Shown: positions 1 to 5,037 of the stretch, piece after piece
Numbering within the stretch: the first letter of the stretch is position 1
Layout: each line of letters begins with the position of its first letter
Assembly: GCA_026647385.1 (NCBI GenBank)
Contig: JAPKGY010000267.1
Span: 1-5,551 of the forward strand
DNA length: 5,551 nucleotides
Source of the DNA: Phycisphaerae bacterium
Lineage (GTDB): Bacteria; Planctomycetota; Phycisphaerae; UBA1845; PWPN01
Direction of reading: 5' to 3'
Notes under the pieces: generated by a model
Databases searched by the model: none
What the model was told of the DNA's origin: nothing
What the model saw: the letters and a program-made list of their open reading frames with translations, nothing else
Made by a program: the position numbers and the translations under genes

Positions 1-353
1 AAGATAATCGTCTAAAGTGTTGTACCGACTTCTCATTTCTGTGTTGTGGGGGTTAGCGGAGAATGTATCCGGGTGGCGGTTCAGACGCCACGGGGGAACG
101 ACGGGGTTGGATGGAGGGGGGAGTGGGACGGGTTGAGGAGCGTGCCCCTCCGGGTCGCGGCTGAACGGGGTGGGCGGTTCTCCGGAAGACGTATCGGATC
201 ATGCGGTTCACACGGGTTTATGGGATTTCGTGCGGTTGAGGCACGTTTGTCGCTCTCGCGAGCGCTTTCGTGGTCGATTATTGCCTTTCTTGAGGATGCA
301 CTTCGGGTATTCCGGTTTGGGCGGGCAGGATAGCACACCGGGTGAGCGGGGCT
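1..353. other. Non-coding upstream region, no gene supported
   Basis: I see no convincing gene here. The open frames that cross it have no recognisable domain, are rich in Arg, Gly and Ser as expected of chance frames in GC-rich DNA, and lack good ribosome binding sites. The first 50 bases are clearly more AT-rich than the rest. The region contains a G-rich tract on the + strand (92-132) and a short palindrome at 251-264 (CGCTC, TCGC loop, GAGCG). No end of an upstream gene can be identified, so the left neighbour is unknown. It is best read as an intergenic or regulatory region in front of the cluster. Confidence 0.6.
92..132 (+). other. G-rich tract, possible G-quadruplex
   Basis: Runs of G fall at 92-96, 103-106, 116-121, 125-127 and 130-132, all on the + strand. 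Loops between runs are 6, 9, 3 and 2 bases, so a quadruplex needs one loop longer than the usual seven. It lies about 220 bases upstream of the candidate -10 box. Function is unknown and it may simply be composition. Confidence 0.3.
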
Positions 354-359
354 TATAAT
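332..359 (+). promoter_or_regulatory. Candidate promoter of the lipoprotein-kinase-STAS-mla cluster
   Basis: A perfect sigma-70-type -10 hexamer, TATAAT, lies at 354-359 in otherwise GC-rich DNA. The upstream -35 match is poor: AGCACA at 332-337 shares only the last three bases with TTGACA, at a 16-base spacing. Transcription would start near 366, giving a leader of about 66 bases to the chosen GTG start at 432, or about 30 to the alternative GTG at 396. It is the only box of this quality seen before the first gene, and the following genes are packed too tightly to need their own promoters. Confidence 0.5.
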
Positions 360-421
360 CCGCGCCGTACTGTGACGTCTTGACGAGGGTTTGCAGTGGG
401 CGTCGGGCATGTCCATCGGCT

Positions 422-426
422 GAGGG
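422..426 (+). promoter_or_regulatory. Ribosome binding site deciding the lipoprotein start
   Basis: GAGGG stands five bases before the GTG at 432. An equally good GAGGG at 385-389 stands six bases before an in-frame GTG at 396, so the two starts cannot be separated by ribosome binding site alone. The 432 start is preferred because it gives the shorter signal peptide. Confidence 0.4.
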
Positions 427-431
427 ATCAC

Positions 432-881
432 GTGGCGACGGGCAGACAGGGGACTCTGGCTCGCTCGCCGCGCGCTCGAGGCCGGCGGCCGGCAATTGGG
501 AGCGCCGCGGCCGGCTTGCTCTGTGCAGCCGGCGTCTGGGCGGCGATGTTAACCGGCTGTGCCTCCCCAAAAACGCCCTATCCCGAGTCGTTCAATTCAT
601 TTCGAGCGGAGGAGCGTATTCTGGCTGCCCGTCGGGCCGCGGAGATCCAGGACCGACATGCCATTCCGCTACTGGTCGATCGGCTCGAGGACGATGACGC
701 CGCGGTCCGGATGTTCTCGATCCTGGCGCTGGAGAAACTGACCGGGACACGGCTCGGTTACGAGTATCGGGACGGAGCCCCCGAGCGTACTCGCGCGGTC
801 GAGCGCTGGCGGCGGTATGTCGCGGAAGAAGCGGCGACCCGGCCCGCGGCGGGCGAGCCGGTGGCGGCGGGAGGTGGCTGA
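432..881 (+). CDS. HEAT-repeat lipoprotein
   Basis: A predicted lipoprotein of 149 residues, by inference anchored in the envelope. After an Arg-rich n-region and a hydrophobic Ala/Leu/Val stretch there is a lipobox, LTGC, whose Cys is residue 43. The mature part carries a HEAT-like helical pair: an AARRAAE helix, then AIPLLVDRLEDDDAAVR and an ALEKLTG helix, followed by a Trp/Arg-rich stretch (VERWRRYV) and a Gly/Ala tail. HEAT repeats usually bind other proteins; no enzyme motif is visible. The n-region is long for a signal peptide. A GTG start at 396 would add 12 residues and make it longer still, so 432 was chosen. The stop TGA shares one base with the next gene's ATG (TGATG), so translation is probably coupled to the kinase. 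A role as an envelope sensor or scaffold for the kinase-STAS-Mla system is inference from position only. Confidence 0.72.
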   Translation: MATGRQGTLARSPRARGRRPAIGSAAAGLLCAAGVWAAMLTGCASPKTPYPESFNSFRAEERILAARRAAEIQDRHAIPLLVDRLEDDDAAVRMFSILALEKLTGTRLGYEYRDGAPERTRAVERWRRYVAEEAATRPAAGEPVAAGGG

Positions 882-1375
882 TGAGCGAGCCCGCCAGCGG
901 AAAGGGTTTCCCGCAGGTCGTGCATATCACGAGCGAGACGTGCGAGTTGGCGCGCGTCCGTGAGGCCGTCCTGATCGCGGCTGGGCAGATCGGTTTTTCG
1001 GGCGCGGAAGCTTCGTCCATCGCCCTGGCGATTGATGAGGCGATAACCAACGTGATCCGACACGGTTACGACGGCTGCGGCGGGCAGCCGATCGAGATCG
1101 CGCTCGATCGGGTGGAGCGGGACGGAGTGGCCGCCCTGCAAGTGACGATCTGCGATTGCGGCCGGCAGGTCGACCCCGCCACGATCGTCGGGCGGGACCT
1201 GGGGGACGTTCGCCCGGGCGGCCTGGAGACACACATTATCCGCACGGTGATGGACGAGGTGGAGTACTCGATGGGCAAGCCCGCGGGCATGCGATTGCGC
1301 GTACTCAAGCGGCTCGGGTCGTGCCGCGGAACAAGCGATGGAAGCGAAGCACCCTGTTCGAAGGAGAACAGCTAG
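881..1375 (+). CDS. RsbW/SpoIIAB-like serine kinase (anti-sigma factor type, HATPase_c_2)
   Basis: A 164-residue GHKL-fold protein of the family whose members phosphorylate STAS partners and often sequester sigma factors. The N-box is canonical: AIDEAITNVIRHGYD, with catalytic-type Glu53 and Mg-binding-type Asn57. The G1 box is D92-C-G94-R-Q-V-D-P. The second glycine box reads PGGLETHIIRTVMDEV (112-127). Aligned with SpoIIAB and RsbW, the second Gly of the usual GxG is Glu116, which may alter ATP binding. A final RLRVLKRL strand closes the domain, followed by a polar tail of about 19 residues with two Cys. GGAGG at 870-874 is six bases before the ATG. The stop TAG directly abuts the ATG of the STAS gene, which is its likely substrate. 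No sigma factor lies in the window. Family assignment is strong; active kinase function is likely but not certain. Confidence 0.88.
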   Translation: MSEPASGKGFPQVVHITSETCELARVREAVLIAAGQIGFSGAEASSIALAIDEAITNVIRHGYDGCGGQPIEIALDRVERDGVAALQVTICDCGRQVDPATIVGRDLGDVRPGGLETHIIRTVMDEVEYSMGKPAGMRLRVLKRLGSCRGTSDGSEAPCSKENS

Positions 1376-1723
1376 ATGACAGACGCAAGCGCGGCCGTAA
1401 AGGACGTTCGCCGGCATGGTGACGCGACGGTGGTGACCCTGGCCGGCGAGGTCGATCTGCACCACACTCCCGACGTTCATCGAGCGCTCGTGAGTGCGTG
1501 CCAGGACAAACCCAGGACGCTGGTGGTGAACCTGGAATCGGTGACGTACCTGGATTCCTCGGGAATCGGGACGCTGGTCGAGGTGTTCCGGCGGGTGAAC
1601 GGGTATGGCGGCAAGTTGGCGCTGTGCGGCCTGAACGACCGGGTTTACAGCGTGTTCGAAATCACGAAGCTGGACAAGTTCTTCAAGATCTTCGCGAATG
1701 AGGCGGAGGCGCTATCGGGATGA
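1376..1723 (+). CDS. STAS-domain protein: anti-sigma factor antagonist type, possible MlaB counterpart
   Basis: A 115-residue cytoplasmic single-domain STAS protein. It has the early GEVDL motif (24-28), a VVNLESVTYLD strand and the phospho-acceptor loop D60-S61-S62-G63-I64-G65. By analogy with SpoIIAA the second Ser (62) would be phosphorylated by the preceding kinase. The C-terminal half (GGKLALCGLNDRVYSVFEIT) matches the usual STAS helix-strand pattern. AAGGAG at 1361-1366 precedes the ATG. The 3' end overlaps the permease start by four bases (ATGA), a sign of co-translation with MlaE. In E. coli, the STAS protein MlaB binds the ATPase MlaF and supports transporter activity, and some bacteria fuse a STAS domain to MlaE, so this protein may be the transporter's STAS subunit. 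Unlike a plain MlaB, it keeps a full kinase target site. A standalone anti-anti-sigma factor remains possible. Confidence 0.88.
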   Translation: MTDASAAVKDVRRHGDATVVTLAGEVDLHHTPDVHRALVSACQDKPRTLVVNLESVTYLDSSGIGTLVEVFRRVNGYGGKLALCGLNDRVYSVFEITKLDKFFKIFANEAEALSG

Positions 1724-2577
1724 GTGAAGCCGCGCCCGAGACCGGTCCCGGCCGACTGACGGCGGGTATTATCGCCGTGGGGCATGCGACGCAGAACGCG
1801 TGCCGCGGGCTCGTCGAGCGCGTGCGGTACGTGGGCGGGATCGGGTATCTTCTCGCGGACACCGCGCGGTGGATCGGGCGCGGGTTTTACGATCGGCGAG
1901 CGCGCGTGTCGTTCTCGATCCTGGCCGCCCAGATGGTGCGGGTGGGCGTGCGCAGCATCCCCATCATCGTACTGGTGCAGACGTTTATCGGGATCATCCT
2001 GGCCTTGCAACTCGCGCCGACGATGCAGGACTACGGGTCGATCGAAAAGATCGCGGTGATCGTGGGTATCGCGATGTTCCGCGAACTGGGGCCGCTGCTG
2101 TCGGCCGTGGTGCTGAGCGGGTTCGCCGGGGCGTCGATTGCGGCGGAACTGGGGGCGATGGTCGAGGCGGAAGAGATCAAGGCGCTGCGGGCGCACGCAC
2201 TGAACCCGATCCGGTTCCTGGTGGTGCCGCGATGCGTCGCGACCGTGGTGATGCTGGTGGGCCTGGCGATCGTGGCGGACGTGGTCGGCGTGCTGGGCGG
2301 CCTGTTCACCGCGTGGGGCGTGCTGGACGTGCCGCCGCTGATCTATCTGGACCAGACCTATCTGGCGGTGGTGTACAAGGATATTTTCACCGGCCTGATC
2401 AAGGCGGGCGTCTTCGGACTGGAAATCGCGATGATCGGATGTTACGAAGGGCTCAACGTGCGCGGCGGCGCCGAGGGCGTCGGGCGGGCGACGACGGCCA
2501 CCGTGGTCAAGTCGATCGTGGCCCTGATCGCCACCGACTGCGTGTTCACGACGGTGTTCTACCTCTTCAAGCTGTGA
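1720..2577 (+). CDS. mlaE: MlaE-family lipid ABC transporter permease
   Basis: A 285-residue inner-membrane permease of the MCE/Mla lipid transport system, slightly longer than E. coli MlaE (about 260) because of an N-terminal extension of roughly 50 residues. Hydrophobic segments lie at about 66-98, 111-140, 160-200, 220-242 and 262-283. The family hallmark is clear: FRELGPLLSAVVLSG (120-134), then ASIAAELGAM (138-147) and EEIKAL (151-156), and near the C-terminus GLNVRGGAEGVGRATT (244-259). The segment usually written GRxGS(A)IAAELG is GFAGASIAAELG here, with Phe135 in place of the common Arg. The start ATG overlaps the STAS stop, with GGAGG at 1705-1709 ten bases upstream. The ATPase gene follows after 12 bases. 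It should dimerise, bind two MlaF subunits on the cytoplasmic side and carry the MCE ring on the periplasmic side. Import or export of lipid cannot be told from sequence. Confidence 0.95.
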   Translation: MSEAAPETGPGRLTAGIIAVGHATQNACRGLVERVRYVGGIGYLLADTARWIGRGFYDRRARVSFSILAAQMVRVGVRSIPIIVLVQTFIGIILALQLAPTMQDYGSIEKIAVIVGIAMFRELGPLLSAVVLSGFAGASIAAELGAMVEAEEIKALRAHALNPIRFLVVPRCVATVVMLVGLAIVADVVGVLGGLFTAWGVLDVPPLIYLDQTYLAVVYKDIFTGLIKAGVFGLEIAMIGCYEGLNVRGGAEGVGRATTATVVKSIVALIATDCVFTTVFYLFKL

Positions 2578-2589
2578 GGGCAACCCGGG

Positions 2590-3465
2590 ATGGAGGAGCC
2601 GACTCGCGATTTTGTGATCTCGGTGCGGGACCTGGCCAAGATGTTCCCCGACCAGGAAGGATGCCCCGTGCGCGTGCTGGACGGGATCAACCTGGACGTG
2701 AAGCCGGGCGAAACCCTGGTGATCATGGGCGGCTCGGGCTGCGGCAAGAGCACGCTGTTGAATTGCCTGATCGGCGAACTGCACCCGGAGGTGGGACGGA
2801 TTCTCTACCAGACGCGGACGATGCGCGAACCGGCGAACCTCCTGGAGATGGACGAGGAGGCGATGAACGATTTGCGGAAGCGATTCGGGATCCTGTTCCA
2901 GAGCGGGGCACTGTTCAACTCGATGACCGTGGCGGAGAACGTGGCCTTGCCGCTGCGGGAGCATTCGTACGTCGATCCGTCGATCATCGATATCGTCGTG
3001 ACGCTGAAACTGGAACAGGTCCACATGAGGCCTCACCGCGACAAGATGCCCTCGCAGCTCTCCGGTGGACAGAAAAAGCGGGCCGGTCTGGCCCGGGCGA
3101 CGGCGCTGGACCCGGAGATCCTGTTCTATGACGAGCCTTCGGCCGGGCTGGACCCGGTGACGTCGGCGGCGATCGACGATCTGATCATCGACCTGTCGAA
3201 GAAACTCCTGGTCACGAGTGTCGTAGTGACACATGAAATGGATTCCGCCTTTCGGATCGCCGACCGAATGGTGATGCTCGATCGGGGACGCGTACTGAGG
3301 ATCGGGGAGCGGGCGGAGTTCGAGACCCTGCGCGACACGCCCCCGGAGCAGTTGGCGACGGACGAGGAAAGACTCATCCACCAGTTCCTCCGCGGCGACA
3401 CGCACGGCCCGCTGACCGACGCCGAGGGCATGAGCGAGTATGAAAAGTGGATCGTGGCGGGGTAA
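2590..3465 (+). CDS. mlaF: MlaF-family lipid ABC transporter ATP-binding protein
   Basis: A 291-residue ABC ATPase that should drive the MlaE permease. All catalytic elements are present: Walker A GGSGCGKST (47-55, Lys53), Q-loop Gln104 in LFQSGALFNSMTV, signature LSGGQ (157-161), Walker B LFYDEP (178-183) with Asp181 and Glu182, D-loop SAGLDP and switch His215 in VVVTHEMDSAF. The FQSGALFNSMTVAENVALPL block (103-122) is typical of the MlaF subgroup. After the ABC domain there is a tail from about residue 250 to the end, slightly longer than in E. coli MlaF (269 residues in total). Such tails contact the partner ATPase in known MlaFEDB complexes. The start ATG has GAGGG at 2577-2581, eight bases upstream and touching the permease stop. 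A stem-loop follows immediately after its stop codon. Confidence 0.95.
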   Translation: MEEPTRDFVISVRDLAKMFPDQEGCPVRVLDGINLDVKPGETLVIMGGSGCGKSTLLNCLIGELHPEVGRILYQTRTMREPANLLEMDEEAMNDLRKRFGILFQSGALFNSMTVAENVALPLREHSYVDPSIIDIVVTLKLEQVHMRPHRDKMPSQLSGGQKKRAGLARATALDPEILFYDEPSAGLDPVTSAAIDDLIIDLSKKLLVTSVVVTHEMDSAFRIADRMVMLDRGRVLRIGERAEFETLRDTPPEQLATDEERLIHQFLRGDTHGPLTDAEGMSEYEKWIVAG

Positions 3466-3489
3466 CGCGGCGGCGACGTGACCGCCGCG
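3466..3489 (+). other. GC-only stem-loop directly after the mlaF stop
   Basis: An exact 8-bp inverted repeat, CGCGGCGG (3466-3473) and CCGCCGCG (3482-3489), flanks an 8-base loop and begins on the base after the mlaF stop codon. No T-run follows, so it is not a standard intrinsic terminator. It could protect the 3' end of the upstream message, cause partial termination, or hold back ribosomes, giving unequal amounts of MlaF and the MCE protein. Confidence 0.5.
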
Positions 3490-3513
3490 GAGCAGGAGAG
3501 CAGGTGAGCAGGA
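3490..3513 (+). repeat. Three tandem 8-bp units, GAGCAGG(A/T)
   Basis: Three head-to-tail copies, GAGCAGGA, GAGCAGGT and GAGCAGGA, run with no gap straight after the mlaF stem-loop; a further related GCAGGAG occurs near 3531. On the other strand the unit reads TCCTGCTC. No open frame uses it convincingly. It may be a slipped-strand microrepeat or part of a dispersed intergenic element. Confidence 0.6.
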
Positions 3514-3589
3514 GGGAATGCGAGCATCGTGCAGGAGCCGGGCTCTTCATTCTGTCTTCCGCCGCCTTCTTCAGCGGGCTCCGCGAACT

Positions 3590-3630
3590 CGCCTCCGGCG
3601 CCATTTCGTCGCGGCGAATACGCGGAGGCG
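3590..3630 (+). other. Nested inverted repeat in the leader of the MCE gene
   Basis: CGCCTCCG (3590-3597) pairs exactly with CGGAGGCG (3623-3630). The 25-base loop contains a second small hairpin, TCGTC (3606-3610) against GGCGA (3613-3617) with one G-T pair. It ends about 43 bases before the mlaD ribosome binding site, so it would not itself hide that site. It may be a structured leader or just composition. Confidence 0.3.
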
Positions 3631-3682
3631 GCCCCCCGGGAGGAATCCGAGAATCGAGAGTCCGGACGCACCGAGGTGAGAT

Positions 3683-5023
3683 ATGCCAGCGGAACGTAAC
3701 GCATTCAAGCTCGGCCTGACGATGATCGTGTTTTGCGCGCTGTTCGTGGGCATCCTGGTGTTCTTCGCGCCGCGCGGCGGCGGGGATGTGACATACCAGG
3801 TGCGATTTCCGCACCATGCGTTGACGACCGTGCTCAAGCCGGGCGGGCTGGTGCGATGCGGCGGCGATACCGTCGGCACCATCGACGCGCTCGAACTGCA
3901 GGAGATGAAAGATCCGTCGACGGGGACGACCGGACTGTTCAGCGTGGTGGCTTTCCGCGCCGATTCCAAGCTGGGCCTCCGCCGCGACTGCAGGATCACG
4001 CCCGTCGGACCGCTGCTGGGCGAGGGCGGACAACTCGTGATCCAGGACCGCGGGGACGGGGACCCCCTGCCGCCGGGCTCGCTGATCGAGGGGAATCCGG
4101 GGGCGGATCTGACCAACCTGATGCAGACGCTCGCGGACCAACTCAACGCGAAGGACCCGACCAGCCTCCTGGCCATGGTCCGGATGCAGCTCGACAGCGG
4201 CGACCCGAAGTCGATGCTGGGCAAGATCCTGCGATCGCTGGACGACATCAACGCGGTAACCGCGTCGCTGAGCCAACAGTTCGATCACCGGGAGAAGGAA
4301 ACGCTGGTCGCCAAGCTGCACGGAATCATGGACAACATCAACGAAGCGACGAGCCTGCTGCGCGATCAGATGGATCAGACAAAGGACGCGGCGGCGATGG
4401 CGAAGATCAACCGGATGCTCGATACACTGCAGGGCGGATTGCGGACGGCCGTCACCCTGCTGAACGACAACCGCGAGCCTCTGAACGAAACCATCGCGTC
4501 CATTCGAAACACGAGCCGGATCCTGGAGAAGGACATCGCCGAGCGAATCGCGCAGCAACTGGATGTATCGAACCAGGCCAGCCTGATGGCGAAGGTACAC
4601 GTCTCGATCGACCGGCTGGGGCGTTCGCTGGCGGATATGAACGCGATCACCGGGGCGGCCCGCGAGGTGGTCGTGCTCAACAAGGAGCAGCTCAGCGGGA
4701 TGATCTCGAACTTCAAGGAGACGAGCGATCACCTGAAGGGAGCGGCCCTGGACATCCGGCGGAGCCCGTGGCGGCTGTTCTATCAGCCGACGATGGACGA
4801 GGTGGCCGAGGCAAACGTGTTCGACGCGGCGCGGGCTTTTTCCGAGGCCGCGACCCGGCTGAACGATGCGGCCGCCCGCGTGCAGGCGATCCAGGCGGCG
4901 AGCGGTCCGCAAGCCCCGCTGCCCGACGAACAACTGAACCGGATCCGGGACCAGATCGAACAGACGTTCAATGATTTCACGAAAGCCGAGGCGGCTTTAT
5001 GGAAGGAACTCAAGATCAAGTAA
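3683..5023 (+). CDS. mlaD: MlaD-type MCE-domain protein with long repeated helical stalk
   Basis: A 446-residue periplasmic lipid-binding subunit, much longer than E. coli MlaD (about 183). One membrane anchor spans about 10-29 (GLTMIVFCALFVGILVFFAP), followed by an MCE domain at about 36-138. This includes the LKPGGLVRCGGDTVGTIDAL segment (51-70), where MCE proteins usually read GAPVxxxGVxVGxV, and the ITPVGPLLGEGGQLVI strand pair (105-120). Residues 143-350 are almost all helical and contain about five units of roughly 31 residues, with related positions Lys181, Lys211, Lys241, Ser273 and Lys304. A conserved-looking RRSPWRLFYQP stretch lies at 359-369, then a second helical region (372-446) rich in Ala and Glu. 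The ATG has GAGGTGAG at 3673-3680. It probably forms a hexameric ring on MlaE with a stalk reaching across the periplasm. The protein family is secure; the oligomer and stalk geometry are inference. Confidence 0.9.
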   Translation: MPAERNAFKLGLTMIVFCALFVGILVFFAPRGGGDVTYQVRFPHHALTTVLKPGGLVRCGGDTVGTIDALELQEMKDPSTGTTGLFSVVAFRADSKLGLRRDCRITPVGPLLGEGGQLVIQDRGDGDPLPPGSLIEGNPGADLTNLMQTLADQLNAKDPTSLLAMVRMQLDSGDPKSMLGKILRSLDDINAVTASLSQQFDHREKETLVAKLHGIMDNINEATSLLRDQMDQTKDAAAMAKINRMLDTLQGGLRTAVTLLNDNREPLNETIASIRNTSRILEKDIAERIAQQLDVSNQASLMAKVHVSIDRLGRSLADMNAITGAAREVVVLNKEQLSGMISNFKETSDHLKGAALDIRRSPWRLFYQPTMDEVAEANVFDAARAFSEAATRLNDAAARVQAIQAASGPQAPLPDEQLNRIRDQIEQTFNDFTKAEAALWKELKIK

Positions 5024-5037
5024 CCGAGAGAGGTCAC

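Noticed and set aside
46..333. 95-codon open frame in the upstream region
   Set aside because: No domain, no ribosome binding site of note, and a chance-like composition; the opposite strand is equally open there.
380..385. TTGACG as a -35 box for a second promoter
   Set aside because: No -10-like sequence lies 15-19 bases downstream, where the DNA is GC-rich coding or leader sequence.
1800..3131. 443-codon open frame on the + strand in another frame of mlaE/mlaF
   Set aside because: Composition is almost entirely Arg, Gly, Asp and Ala, and it overlaps two genes with intact motifs.
1645..3405. Very long open frame on the - strand (586 codons) across mlaE and mlaF
   Set aside because: It is a shadow of the real genes: rich in His, Arg, Gln and Asp with no domain, and antisense to two unmistakable Mla genes.
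3466..3489. Intrinsic terminator after mlaF
   Set aside because: The stem is strong but no T-run follows, and the transporter needs the downstream MCE gene, so full termination is unlikely.
3447..3719. 90-codon open frame with a GTG start spanning the mlaF-mlaD spacer
   Set aside because: It overlaps the end of mlaF and the start of mlaD, has an Arg/Gly-rich low-complexity sequence and no good ribosome binding site. A short peptide cannot be fully excluded, but nothing supports it.
3374..4933. Long open frame on the - strand (519 codons) across the MCE gene
   Set aside because: Same GC-driven shadow effect; no recognisable motif and fully antisense to the MCE coding sequence.
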